Source of the DNA: Treponema sp. UBA1747
Lineage (GTDB): Bacteria > Spirochaetota > Spirochaetia > Treponematales > Treponemataceae
Direction of reading: 5' to 3'
DNA length: 64,000 nucleotides
Assembly: GCA_002315375.1 (NCBI GenBank)
Contig: DCHR01000036.1
Location: 65,953 to 129,952, forward strand
The notes under the pieces were generated by a model. That model had not been told where the DNA came from. It ran no database searches and saw only the letters and a program-made list of their open reading frames with translations. A program made the translations under genes and the position numbers. Positions 25,568 through 34,295 of this stretch are shown one piece after another (the stretch's first letter is position 1; the number at the start of each line of letters is the position of its first letter).

Positions 25568-26455
25568 TTAATCAAGTTCTGATTCCTGATCATAATCAAT
25601 CAGGTCTTCGGCACCGGAAGAAAGATTTGTTGAATCCGTATTCTGCAGTGAATTGGCCACTTCTTCCAGAAGTTTCTTGCGACGTTCTTCTTCTGCCCGA
25701 CGTTTTTCTTCAGCAATTCTTTCCTGTTCGAGTCGTTCAAGTCTTTCTTTTTCCAGACGTTCCTTTTCAAGTCTTTCTTCTTCAGCACGTCTTTCGGCTT
25801 CAAGACGTTCCTGTTCTTCTCTTTCAAGACGTTCTTTTTCAAGTCTTTCTGCTTCCAGTCGGGCCATTTCTTCTTTCATAAGCCGTTCTTCTTCTGCAAG
25901 TCTGGCGGCTTCTGCTTCTGCAATGAGCCGTTCTTCTTCTATCCTCTGTAATTCTTTTCGTAAAAGAGCAATAAGTTCCCTGATTTTGGGATTCTGCTGG
26001 TGGTCAGGAGCAAGTTCCAGAAAAAGTTCGTAATCTTCAATTGCTTTTTCATATTGAGCAGTCATAAGATAAGCATTTGCTTTATTTAATACTGCTTCCG
26101 AATAATTCCTGTCTGCTTTATATGCCAGGGAAAAATAATCTATAGCTTTCTGATAGTCTTTTTTTGCATAACAGGCATTACCTGCATTGAAAGCAAGAAT
26201 CTTCTTGTTTGTTCCGGATACGGTAAGACCTTTCTGAAAGGCTTCAATTGCATGGTCATATTCCTGAAGCTGATGATAAGCAAGGCCCAGAAAATTGTAG
26301 GCTTTGGGTGATGCAGTTCCTGCTGCAATTTCGCTTTCCAGAACAAGAGCCGCTTCCGCAGGTTTATTCTGCATAAAGAGCTGTTCCCCTTCTGATTCAG
26401 CAAAAACAGAAAAAGCCATGAGTAACAATGAAAAACAGAGAATGATTTTTTTCAT
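25568..26455 (-). CDS. Exported TPR protein with long charged coiled coil
   Basis: A 295-residue protein starting with a signal peptide ending near 'FSVFAES' (about residue 19). Four TPR-like repeats follow ('AKAYNFLGLAYHQLQEYDHA'-type; 'AGNACYAKKDYQKAIDYFSL'). Residues about 165-275 are an Arg/Glu/Leu heptad coiled coil built from 'LEKERLE' and 'EEERL' units, ending in an acidic tail. A longer frame upstream exists; AGGTGG before the ATG at 26455 and the signal peptide decide the start. A sigma-28-like promoter lies about 80 bases upstream, hinting at co-regulation with motility genes. The specific function is unknown. Confidence 0.85.
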   Translation of the reverse strand: MKKIILCFSLLLMAFSVFAESEGEQLFMQNKPAEAALVLESEIAAGTASPKAYNFLGLAYHQLQEYDHAIEAFQKGLTVSGTNKKILAFNAGNACYAKKDYQKAIDYFSLAYKADRNYSEAVLNKANAYLMTAQYEKAIEDYELFLELAPDHQQNPKIRELIALLRKELQRIEEERLIAEAEAARLAEEERLMKEEMARLEAERLEKERLEREEQERLEAERRAEEERLEKERLEKERLERLEQERIAEEKRRAEEERRKKLLEEVANSLQNTDSTNLSSGAEDLIDYDQESELD

Positions 26456-26532
26456 GAGGCCCCCACCTTTTGAAACAATAAGATTGCATTTCCGTAACAA
26501 TATTTTCTCTAAAACATCCATTTCCTGATAAA

Positions 26533-26559
26533 ATATCGGCAAAATATTGCAAATTCTTA
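26533..26559 (-). promoter_or_regulatory. Sigma-28 (FliA)-like promoter
   Basis: On the minus strand TAAGAATT (26559-26552), 11 bases, then GCCGATAT (26540-26533). The enteric consensus is TAAAGTTT-N11-GCCGATAA: the -10 matches at 7 of 8 positions, the -35 at 5 of 8, and the spacing is exact. The gene start is 78 bases downstream. Confidence 0.6.
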
Positions 26560-26625
26560 CTATTAATAGACAGTTTCTCACAAATTCATTAATCTTTCAA
26601 TTATAGTCTTTTTTTTGGAGAATTC

Positions 26626-28002
26626 ATGAGTCCTGTTTATATCGCTGCTCTGGTAGTTGTTGTTTCCCTCATAATCGTTATGAGTATTGTTATCCTCAAC
26701 ACTACAATAAAACCTAAAAGAATTGAAATTGCCCCTAAGCTTATTAAACAGGGAAAAACCCAGAACGCCATAAAACTCTGCAAACAGATTCTCGCAAAAG
26801 ACCAGAAAAATTACCTTGCCCATTTTTACCTGGGAAAAGCTTATATTGCTGACAATAAACCGGAACTTGCAATTATGGAATATAAGCTTGTAAACGAAAA
26901 TGCACTTTTCGGACCTGGAATTGAAGAAATTGCATTCCGCACAGAATTCTCCAGACTTCTTCTTAATGCAAACCAGATAAACGATGCCCTCAGAGAATTC
27001 CTTCTTCTTACAAAGCTTGATCCCCGTAATGCACAGAACTTTTATGAAGCCGGTCATTTATACGAAAGCGTTAACCGCTATGACCTTGCTTTAGGTTATA
27101 TGCAGAAAACTGTAAGTCTGGATCCAAAACATGCCAAAGCTCATGCTGAACTGGGGCTTATGATGTACAGAACCAAACAGTTCGGCGAAGCAAAAAAAGA
27201 AATCGACAAAGCACTTAAGCTTAGTCCGGACACATATTCTTCTTACTATTACCTCGGAAAAATCCTCAAGGAATCCAAAGATATTCCAGGTGCCATCAAA
27301 TCTTTTGAAAAAGCTCAGAGAGACCCTGAATTCAAAATGAAGGCCATTATCGAGCGCGGTTCCTGTTTCATGATGGTAAACAGAATGGACAATGCAATTC
27401 CCGATTTCCAGCGTGCCATTGAACTGGACAAAAACGGAACCATGACCGAAACAATTTATGCACGCTATTTTCTGGCCACATGTTACGAACAACTTCGTCA
27501 GATTGACAAGGCAATTGAACAGTGGGATTTCATTTACAAAAGAAACAAAAACTTCAGAGATGTTGCTTCAAAGCTTTCAGAATATAAAGACCTTCAGTCA
27601 AATGATTATATGAAAGATTACCTTACAGCAAATGATGATGAATTCATATTAATCTGTAAAAACCTTTGTGAAAAAATCCTGAACCTTCAGGTTATTAGCA
27701 GCGAAAAGAAAAAATGGGGCTGTCACCTTTCTGCAGTTGATAAAAAATACGAAGGAATGATGGGTGTCCGTAAACAGATTATCATCCTTCATTTTTTCCG
27801 TGAACCAAACATGGTTGAAGAACAGCCGGTTCACGAAATGCAGGATATAATGAAAACCCAGACTGCAGTAAAAGGCTTTATGTTTTCTTCTTCCGGCTTC
27901 AACAATATGGCAAAACGTTTTGCTGAAGGCCGCCCTATTGAACTTATTGAAAAACAAAAACTCGAACAGCTTTTAACTAAAGCCGGAACTTCTTCAAAAT
28001 AA
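26626..28002 (+). CDS. Membrane-anchored TPR protein
   Basis: A 458-residue protein with one N-terminal membrane segment (residues 5-27) and a cytoplasmic-type remainder. TPRs occupy about residues 38-300, e.g. 'IKLCKQILAKDQKNYLAHFY' and 'LGLMMYRTKQFGEAKKEIDK'. The C-terminal 140 residues form a different domain ('SEKKKWGCHLSAVDKKYEGM'; 'VRKQIIILHFFREPNMVEEQ') that resembles a restriction-endonuclease-like fold only vaguely, so I leave it unassigned. TTGGAG precedes the ATG. It begins a three-gene operon with a metallophosphoesterase (4-base gap) and a ParB-like protein. Organisation of a protein complex at the membrane is a guess. Confidence 0.83.
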   Translation: MSPVYIAALVVVVSLIIVMSIVILNTTIKPKRIEIAPKLIKQGKTQNAIKLCKQILAKDQKNYLAHFYLGKAYIADNKPELAIMEYKLVNENALFGPGIEEIAFRTEFSRLLLNANQINDALREFLLLTKLDPRNAQNFYEAGHLYESVNRYDLALGYMQKTVSLDPKHAKAHAELGLMMYRTKQFGEAKKEIDKALKLSPDTYSSYYYLGKILKESKDIPGAIKSFEKAQRDPEFKMKAIIERGSCFMMVNRMDNAIPDFQRAIELDKNGTMTETIYARYFLATCYEQLRQIDKAIEQWDFIYKRNKNFRDVASKLSEYKDLQSNDYMKDYLTANDDEFILICKNLCEKILNLQVISSEKKKWGCHLSAVDKKYEGMMGVRKQIIILHFFREPNMVEEQPVHEMQDIMKTQTAVKGFMFSSSGFNNMAKRFAEGRPIELIEKQKLEQLLTKAGTSSK

Positions 28003-28006
28003 GATT

Positions 28007-28756
28007 ATGAAAATTCTCTGCGTATCAGATCAGATTGACCCGTTGATTTATAACCAGAATGCCCGTGAAATTTTTCCGGACATTGATCTGATTTTATGCG
28101 CAGGTGACCTGCCAATGGATTATATTGATTTTATCGTTTCTGTTTTTAATAAGCCTACTTATTTTGTCTTTGGAAACCATAATCTTAAAGAATTCAAATA
28201 TTATGACAAAGCACAGATGCGTGAAATGATGTCTACTCATGGAACCCACGATACTACAAGCCACGCACATGGCGGACAGTACCTTGGTTTCCAGACCGAT
28301 GTCAATCATAATCTTTCTTTCATTCATCCTGAAACAGGAGAAAGAACACCACTTCTCATTGCAGGAGTACCTGGTTCCCTTAAATACAACAATGGTCTGA
28401 ACCAGTACACTGACAGACAGATGAAAATAAAACTTCTCCGGCTTGTACCGCGCCTTATTTACAATAAATTCAAATACGGCCGCTACCTGGATATTCTTCT
28501 TACTCATGCAACACCACGACACATTCATGATAAAGAAGATCCTTGTCACAAAGGATTTGAATCAATGAACTGGTTTGTAGAAAAATACAAACCTACTTAT
28601 ATGGTTCATGGACATATTCATCTTTACGACCTGCGTGAAGAACGTATCGGAAAATACTGGGACACAATGATTGTTAATGCCTATGCCCATACAACAATAG
28701 AACTTCCATTAACAGCTGAAGTCGAAAAAGGACTTAAAGAACGGGGAAATCAATGA
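28007..28756 (+). CDS. Calcineurin-like metallophosphoesterase
   Basis: A 249-residue phosphoesterase. Metal motifs are 'ILCAGDLPMDY' (GD), 'YFVFGNHNLKE' (GNH), 'ILLTHATPRHIHD' and 'YMVHGHIHLYD' (GHxH). The first motif is 'CVSDQIDP', in which the usual second His of DxH is Ile, so the bimetal site may be altered or completed by another residue. It could hydrolyse a phosphodiester or phosphomonoester; the substrate is unknown. It overlaps the next gene by 4 bases (ATGA), supporting joint action with the ParB-like protein. Confidence 0.88.
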   Translation: MKILCVSDQIDPLIYNQNAREIFPDIDLILCAGDLPMDYIDFIVSVFNKPTYFVFGNHNLKEFKYYDKAQMREMMSTHGTHDTTSHAHGGQYLGFQTDVNHNLSFIHPETGERTPLLIAGVPGSLKYNNGLNQYTDRQMKIKLLRLVPRLIYNKFKYGRYLDILLTHATPRHIHDKEDPCHKGFESMNWFVEKYKPTYMVHGHIHLYDLREERIGKYWDTMIVNAYAHTTIELPLTAEVEKGLKERGNQ

Positions 28757-29703
28757 ACTTACAGGTTACTGAACAGACAGAAGAAGATTTTCTTAAAGCC
28801 CGCAACAAGGCTTTTGTAAATGAAGTACAGCACCTTCTCAATCCGGAAGAAGCAAAGCTTATTTCCTTGAATGATGTGAAATCCCTCATCAAACCCAGTG
28901 CTGAAACATATCTGGGAATGAAAGTTATTCCTGTAGCAAAAATCGTTGGAAGCGAAGGCAGATACAAAGATTTCGACAATAAATTTTTCCCGAAAAGTTC
29001 TCACCTGAAAACAAGATGGGAAAAGATTGATGATGCTGCAATCAGGTCAATCGATCTGCCACCTATAAAAGTTTATGAAGTTGCCGGGCTTTACTTTGTA
29101 CGTGACGGAAACCACAGAGTTTCTGTTGCAAAAAGCCGTGGAACAGAATTCATCGATGCCGAAGTTGTTTCTCTTAAAAGTGAAATTATTATTCACAATG
29201 CTGAAAACATAAATGACCTGGTACGTCAGATTATCAATTTCGAAAAAAGAACTTTCTATATGGAAACCTCTTTCGGAGACATAACAGACTACTGGGTTAT
29301 GGACTTCACTACTCCAGGAAAATATGACCAGATTTACAACCACATCCTGACTCACAAATACTACATAAACCAGAATCAGGAAGAAGAAATCAGCTGGGAT
29401 GATGCAGTTTTGTCCTGGTTCAAAAATGTTTACCTTCCTGTAATCCATTACCTGGAAGATTTCAAAGTAATGAAGCATTTCAAAAAACGCACAACAAGCG
29501 ATCTTTATGTATGGATTATGAAATACTGGGATGAACTCAAAAATAAATACGGTAATGATGTCCCATTAAATGACGCAGTAAAAGAACTTGAAAAAAACCA
29601 CAAAGTACCTTTCCTGAAAAAAGTCAGAAACGCTTTAACAAGAATCGTCTTTAGGCGTTCCATTTCATCGGCAAATGCCCCCGGATTAACTGATACCCTG
29701 TAA
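28753..29703 (+). CDS. ParB/sulfiredoxin-like domain protein
   Basis: A 316-residue protein. The central part contains 'SIDLPPIKVYEVAGLYFVRD' followed by 'GNHRVSVAKSRGTEF', which is the ParB N-terminal / sulfiredoxin-like nucleotide-binding motif. The N-terminal 80 residues and the C-terminal half ('FGDITDYWVMDFTTPGKYDQ'; 'FKVMKHFKKRTTSDLYVWIM') are not familiar to me. There is no helix-turn-helix of a chromosome-partition ParB, and no parA adjacent, so a CTPase- or nuclease-like role is more likely than segregation. It is the last gene of the TPR-phosphoesterase operon. Confidence 0.78.
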   Translation: MNLQVTEQTEEDFLKARNKAFVNEVQHLLNPEEAKLISLNDVKSLIKPSAETYLGMKVIPVAKIVGSEGRYKDFDNKFFPKSSHLKTRWEKIDDAAIRSIDLPPIKVYEVAGLYFVRDGNHRVSVAKSRGTEFIDAEVVSLKSEIIIHNAENINDLVRQIINFEKRTFYMETSFGDITDYWVMDFTTPGKYDQIYNHILTHKYYINQNQEEEISWDDAVLSWFKNVYLPVIHYLEDFKVMKHFKKRTTSDLYVWIMKYWDELKNKYGNDVPLNDAVKELEKNHKVPFLKKVRNALTRIVFRRSISSANAPGLTDTL

Positions 29704-29763
29704 TAATTTGAATTAAATGTACCCTTTTTTCAAAATATATTTCGAAATTTCTCTTTCCAAATG

Positions 29764-29792
29764 TAGACATACTTAAGAACTTTAATTATACT
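29764..29792 (+). promoter_or_regulatory. leuC promoter
   Basis: TAGACA (29764-29769) and TATACT (29787-29792) are exactly 17 bases apart, 34 bases before the leuC ATG, which has an AGAGGA ribosome site. Confidence 0.72.
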
Positions 29793-29826
29793 AAAGAAAA
29801 TCAGTATTTATTAAGAGGATACATTT

Positions 29827-31110
29827 ATGGGAAAAACTATTGCTCAGAAGATTTTCGAAAAGCATCTTGTAGACACTCCTTACGAAAACACATACGTTCT
29901 CAAACTGGACCGTGTTTTCTGTCATGAAATTACAACTCCAATCGCTATCAACGACCTTATGGAACGCGGTAAAGATAAAGTTTTTGACTGTACAAAAATC
30001 AAGGCTGTTATCGACCACGTAACTCCATCTAAAGACTCTAAAACTGCAACACAGAGTAAAGTACTCCGTGACTGGGCCTGCCGCCAGAACATCAAGGATT
30101 TCTTTGATATCGGTGCCAACGGTGTTTGTCACGCTATCTTCCCAGAAAAAGGATTTGTTCGCCCTGGATTCACAGTAATCATGGGTGACTCACACACTTG
30201 TACTCACGGTGCTTTCGGTGCCTTCGCTGCAGGTGTTGGAACAACTGACCTTGAAGTTGGAATTCTTAAGGGAGTTTGTTCTTTCCGTGAACCAAAAACT
30301 CTCAAATTCGTTCTCAACGGAACACTGAAACCTGGTGTATACGCAAAAGACGTAATTCTCTTCCTTATTTCTCAGATCGGTGTAAACGGAGCTACAAACT
30401 GTGTAGTTGAATTCACAGGTCCTGTAATTGACAACTTCGGAATGGAAGAACGCATGACCCTCTGTAACATGGCAGTTGAAGCCGGCGGTACTTCTGGTAT
30501 CTGTTACCCTGATGCCAAAACTGTTGAATACCTTTGGGAATTCATCAAAGACGAATACAAAACAAAAGAAGATGCCATCGCTGACTACGCACAGTGGCGT
30601 TCAGATGACGATGCAGACTTTGAAAAAGTTTACACATACGACCTTTCTGATCTGGAACCTGTTTGTACACACGGTTACAAACCTGACCAGGTTAAGACAA
30701 TCAAAGAAATGGAAGGTACAAAGGTTAACCAGATTTACATCGGTTCATGTACAAACGGACGTATCTCTGACCTGCGCATTGCAGCCCAGGTTCTTAAAGG
30801 ACACAAACTTGCAGAAGGCGTTCGAGGAATCGTTTCCCCAGCTACACCAAAAATCTTCAAAATGGCTGTTCAGGAAGGAATCATCGACATCTTCATGGAT
30901 GCAGGTTTCTGTGTAACAAACCCAACTTGTGGTGCCTGTCTTGGTATGAGTAACGGTGTTCTGGCAGAAGGCGAAGTTTGTGCTTCAACAACAAACCGCA
31001 ACTTCAACGGACGTATGGGTAAAGGCGGAATGGTTCACCTTATGAGCCCTGCTTCTGCTGCTGCAACTGCTATTAAGGGATATATCTGTAATTCAGAATT
31101 ATACAAATAA
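29827..31110 (+). CDS. leuC: 3-Isopropylmalate dehydratase-type large subunit
   Basis: A 427-residue aconitase-family large subunit. The 4Fe-4S ligands lie in 'YIGSCTNGRISDLRIAA' and 'NPTCGACLG'; 'MGDSHTCTHGAFGAFAAG' (about 120) is the substrate-side signature. The length matches the archaeal/LeuC2 type, which isomerises 2- to 3-isopropylmalate or related C4-C6 acids. Codons are strongly biased to C-ending triplets (AAC, TAC, ATC), as in the abundant-protein gene chvE, so high expression is likely. No leuA or leuB is present in the window, so a homoaconitase-, citraconate- or dimethylmalate-type role stays open. Confidence 0.9.
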   Translation: MGKTIAQKIFEKHLVDTPYENTYVLKLDRVFCHEITTPIAINDLMERGKDKVFDCTKIKAVIDHVTPSKDSKTATQSKVLRDWACRQNIKDFFDIGANGVCHAIFPEKGFVRPGFTVIMGDSHTCTHGAFGAFAAGVGTTDLEVGILKGVCSFREPKTLKFVLNGTLKPGVYAKDVILFLISQIGVNGATNCVVEFTGPVIDNFGMEERMTLCNMAVEAGGTSGICYPDAKTVEYLWEFIKDEYKTKEDAIADYAQWRSDDDADFEKVYTYDLSDLEPVCTHGYKPDQVKTIKEMEGTKVNQIYIGSCTNGRISDLRIAAQVLKGHKLAEGVRGIVSPATPKIFKMAVQEGIIDIFMDAGFCVTNPTCGACLGMSNGVLAEGEVCASTTNRNFNGRMGKGGMVHLMSPASAAATAIKGYICNSELYK

Positions 31111-31117
31111 AAAAAAG

Positions 31118-31187
31118 CACGCTGGATCAGGCTGCCTGACGGCACCACTTTTTACAAAAATTGCGTCAGCAATTTCAAATCGGCGTG
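31118..31187. other. Hairpin-rich spacer between leuC and leuD
   Basis: The 101-base gap contains CACGC (31118-31122) complementary to GCGTG (31183-31187), and inside it AAATTGC-GTCA-GCAATTT (31158-31175) plus a GCCTGACGGC-like short hairpin. This could fold into a branched structure that sets the LeuC:LeuD ratio or protects the mRNA, or be a small dispersed repeat. Confidence 0.5.
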
Positions 31188-31211
31188 GCAATAAATAAAG
31201 GAGAAAAGAAT

Positions 31212-31745
31212 ATGAAAGAATTCGGTGGAAAAGTTCTGTTCCTGGACAGAAGCGATATCAATACAGACGAAATCATTCCTGCAAAATATCTTACAGAAAT
31301 CACAAAAACAGCTCTCAAGCCTTACCTGCTTGAAGACCTGAAAATGGATAACTTCAACCCAAAAACTGACATCGCAGGAAAGAAAGTAATCATTACCCGC
31401 GAAAACTTCGGATGTGGTTCTTCACGTGAACACGCACCATGGGCTCTTGAAGTAAATGACATCTTCACAGTAATTGCTCCTAACTTTGCACGTATCTTCC
31501 GCCAGAACATGTACAACTGCGGTATGATGGCAATCGACATGGCTGCAGAAAATGTAGATGACATGTTCAGAACTTTTGCAGACAAAGATACAGAATGCAA
31601 AATCGTAATGAATGATGACGGATCTGCTAAAGTAAAACTCATTGCAGGAAGCCTTTCAAAATCTTACGAATTCAGACTGGACGGATTTGAAAAAGCTCTC
31701 GTTGAACACGAAGGCTGGATTGGATACACAGAAGCAAAATACTAA
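31212..31745 (+). CDS. leuD: 3-Isopropylmalate dehydratase-type small subunit
   Basis: A 177-residue small subunit with 'DINTDEIIPAKYLTEITKT' and 'ENFGCGSSREHAPWALEV', the latter carrying the substrate-binding Ser-Arg. In this family the loop after 'PAKYL' helps choose the substrate: as I recall, YLVY marks isopropylmalate and YLRT homoaconitate forms. Here it reads YLTE, which fits neither. A longer frame starts 51 bases upstream, but AAAGGAGA before the ATG at 31212 decides. It pairs with the leuC product. Confidence 0.9.
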   Translation: MKEFGGKVLFLDRSDINTDEIIPAKYLTEITKTALKPYLLEDLKMDNFNPKTDIAGKKVIITRENFGCGSSREHAPWALEVNDIFTVIAPNFARIFRQNMYNCGMMAIDMAAENVDDMFRTFADKDTECKIVMNDDGSAKVKLIAGSLSKSYEFRLDGFEKALVEHEGWIGYTEAKY

Positions 31746-31809
31746 TCTGTAATTCATAATTCACAATGCACAATTCATAATATATAATATAAGTGCATTG
31801 ATAATATTT

Positions 31810-31859
31810 CCCGGGAATCAGCAGAGGGAAAATCTCTGCAGTTTTCCGGGATTTTTTTT
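31810..31859 (+). terminator. Terminator after leuD
   Basis: Nested hairpin: CCCGG (31810-31814) with CCGGG (31846-31850), and inside GCAGAG (31821-31826) with CTCTGC, then eight T residues. It ends 6 bases before the next ATG. Before it, 31751-31790 holds two copies of AATTCATAAT. Confidence 0.8.
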
Positions 31860-31864
31860 AAGTT

Positions 31865-32806
31865 ATGAAACAAAAAGAGACAACAATTCTTATACCTGTA
31901 GCCATCGCAATTATTCTTCCCCTGTTATTTGCTTTTTTTGTTTACAGAAATTTTTCTAATTTTTCCAGAGAAAGTGATTCCGTTGACAGAGATTTTCACA
32001 TCCTTGTAATCGGTAAAACCGAAAACAACAACTTCCTGAATAATGTATACCGAGGTGCTGACCAGGTTTCAACAATGTACAATGCGGTTGTTGAACTCCA
32101 CGTCCCCTCTTCCAAAGCAGAAGAAAGTTCACTGGAAAGTCTTTTTGAATATGCTGAATTTGTAAAAGCAGACGGTGTCATTGCATACATTGATGAAGAA
32201 ACAGCATCTTTGGATTTTCCTGTAAAAAATCTTGATATTCCTGTGGTTACAATCGGAAACTTCTGTCAGGAAATCCCGCAGATTTCCTTTATCGGAAACA
32301 ATTACTCTGAAAGCGGAAAACTTTTGGCAAAAACTGCCTTTGAATACTGTATTGGAAATTCAGAAATTTACATTATTAACAGTTCTGAAAAAAATCCGAA
32401 TTATTCCAACCTGATGAATACTATAACGGTTTCCCTGAAAGGCTACAGCATGCCTTTTGAAATTCTTGAAGGTTCAGGTCCCGAAATTGAAAAAACAGTC
32501 CTTAATGAAATCTCAACTGATTCTGAAAAAGAACTGATTCTAGTCTGTCTCAGCGAAGAAGATTCCATTCATATGTCCCAGCTTTCATCTGACCCGATTT
32601 TTTCAGGAAAATTTAAAATCATCAGCTTCGGAGAAAACCAGACTGTAACCACTTATTTCAATAAGGGCATTATAAACGCCATTGTTTCCGTAGACCAGGA
32701 AAACACGGGAACCCGCGCAATGAAAGAAATCTTCGATTACAAAAAGAATAACTTTGCCAACTCCTACGTTTATGCCGGACTGAATCTTAAAAAGGGAGAA
32801 AGATAA
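31865..32806 (+). CDS. Membrane-anchored periplasmic-binding-protein-like sensor
   Basis: A 313-residue protein with an uncleaved-looking N-terminal membrane segment (about 8-27) and a type-I periplasmic binding fold: 'DFHILVIGKTENNNFLNNVY' starts the first lobe and 'IPVVTIGNFCQEIPQISFIG' leads to the hinge. Family position is near sugar-binding proteins (Peripl_BP_4). It ends 1 base before the start of the histidine kinase gene. Anchored binding proteins next to YesM-type kinases, such as XylFII with LytS in clostridia, pass sugar occupancy to the kinase. The gene begins 5 bases after a terminator, so its promoter must overlap that region or lie upstream. Confidence 0.83.
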   Translation: MKQKETTILIPVAIAIILPLLFAFFVYRNFSNFSRESDSVDRDFHILVIGKTENNNFLNNVYRGADQVSTMYNAVVELHVPSSKAEESSLESLFEYAEFVKADGVIAYIDEETASLDFPVKNLDIPVVTIGNFCQEIPQISFIGNNYSESGKLLAKTAFEYCIGNSEIYIINSSEKNPNYSNLMNTITVSLKGYSMPFEILEGSGPEIEKTVLNEISTDSEKELILVCLSEEDSIHMSQLSSDPIFSGKFKIISFGENQTVTTYFNKGIINAIVSVDQENTGTRAMKEIFDYKKNNFANSYVYAGLNLKKGER

Positions 32807-32807
32807 A

Positions 32808-34295
32808 ATGCAGCAGTTCTCTCTTTCGAATAAATCCTTAAGATTCCAGCTTATGCTCTGTGTTTCCCTTATTTCTGTAATGATTATGACAAGTCTTTTC
32901 GTGTTTATTTCCATGAACAGAATGTCCATCAAAGCAATGGGAAACTCATATACCTCAAATGAAAGATTAAACATTCTTCAAAAAAATGTATCAGAAGTCG
33001 AATATTATATGGAAGTTTATAATAACTATCGTACTTATGAGAGTATCGACAGTTATTATGCTGCCTGCGTAAAGGTTGAAGATTTCCTAAAAAACATGCA
33101 GTCCAAACCTTCAGAGAATCCAATAAATCAGCTTGAATACATAGTTCAGTGCCTGGTTAAATCTTTTGTAGATTACTCCGTAATAACAGTTCAGGAAAAA
33201 CGCGCTTACAAGGACAATACAAAAAGTTTTGAAAAAAGTCTCCGGTGTTACAGGACTCTTCAAAACGCAATCACAGAATTGAACACTCAGCTGATGGAAA
33301 ACAATGCTTCCCAATACAACAAAAAAAGAAACAGAATAATCTATTTCAGCAACTTAAGCATCTTATTCTACTCAGCATATTTTCTTCTGATTTTAATTCT
33401 TCTTTATTTCATGATTACAAAAATCATCAAACCACTGAAGGATATTTCCACCGTTGCAGAAAGAGTTGCGGACAGAGATTTTGACATTCCTCTTTTCAAC
33501 AGATCCGGAAACAATGAAATTGCAAAAATCTGTAACGCTTTTGATAAAATGATTATCAGTATCAAGGAGTACATCAACACAATCTGGGAAAAAGCCAGAA
33601 CTGAAAACGAACTCCGCGAAAAAGAAATGGAAATGCAGGCTCTTTATTCAAAAGCCCAGTTACAGGCTTTCCAAAGCCAGATTAATCCTCATTTCCTATT
33701 CAATACCTTAAACACAGGGGCCCAGCTTGCCATGATGGAAGGAGCCGACAAAACCTGCAGTTTTATCGAACAGACTTCCGACTTTTTCCGCTACAACCTG
33801 AGACACCAGAAAACTACAGCTACAATAAGCGAGGAACTTGGTATTGTTGATAATTATGTTTATATAATGAAGGTTCGATTCGGTCAGAGACTTGAGTTTG
33901 AAAAGAATATTCCTGATAAAATATTTACTGAAACGCTTCCGGTCATGACCTTACAGCCCCTGGTTGAAAACTGTATCAAACACGGACTTCAGGATTCTGA
34001 TACAGGAAAAGTAACATTAACCATCGGGGAAAATCCGGCATATATTATCATTACCATCAGCGACAACGGATCGGGAATGGATGAAATAACCCGGTACTCG
34101 ATAATGAGAAGCCGGACCTCTGACAATTTCAGTATTGTTTCAAATTCAGATGGAAACAAAAGTACCGGAATCGGACTTATAAATGTTTACTCCCGTCTCC
34201 GAATCTATTTCAAAAGAGATGATGTTTTTGATATTATGAAAAATGTTAATGGGCCTGGAACCAGATTTATTGTAAGGATACCAAAAAATGTATAA
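32808..34295 (+). CDS. YesM-type sensor histidine kinase
   Basis: A 495-residue kinase. Membrane segments lie at about 17-40 and 180-202 around a 140-residue outside helical sensor. A HAMP domain ('PLKDISTVAERVADRDFDIP') follows. The phospho-acceptor is in 'QSQINPHFLFNTLNTG' (about 290) and the ATP site includes 'LQPLVENCIKHGL' and 'ISDNGSGMD'. GGGAG precedes the ATG. It overlaps the response regulator by 8 bases. The likely input is the binding protein encoded just upstream. Confidence 0.93.
   Translation: MQQFSLSNKSLRFQLMLCVSLISVMIMTSLFVFISMNRMSIKAMGNSYTSNERLNILQKNVSEVEYYMEVYNNYRTYESIDSYYAACVKVEDFLKNMQSKPSENPINQLEYIVQCLVKSFVDYSVITVQEKRAYKDNTKSFEKSLRCYRTLQNAITELNTQLMENNASQYNKKRNRIIYFSNLSILFYSAYFLLILILLYFMITKIIKPLKDISTVAERVADRDFDIPLFNRSGNNEIAKICNAFDKMIISIKEYINTIWEKARTENELREKEMEMQALYSKAQLQAFQSQINPHFLFNTLNTGAQLAMMEGADKTCSFIEQTSDFFRYNLRHQKTTATISEELGIVDNYVYIMKVRFGQRLEFEKNIPDKIFTETLPVMTLQPLVENCIKHGLQDSDTGKVTLTIGENPAYIIITISDNGSGMDEITRYSIMRSRTSDNFSIVSNSDGNKSTGIGLINVYSRLRIYFKRDDVFDIMKNVNGPGTRFIVRIPKNV

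Noticed and set aside
26578..27057. 159-codon minus-strand open frame opposite the TPR gene
   Set aside because: The opposite strand has an anchored TPR protein with good motifs; the frame has an unusual Phe/Cys-rich composition typical of antisense shadows.
28753..29703. Chromosome-partition ParB
   Set aside because: No helix-turn-helix, no ParA neighbour and no parS-like palindrome were seen.
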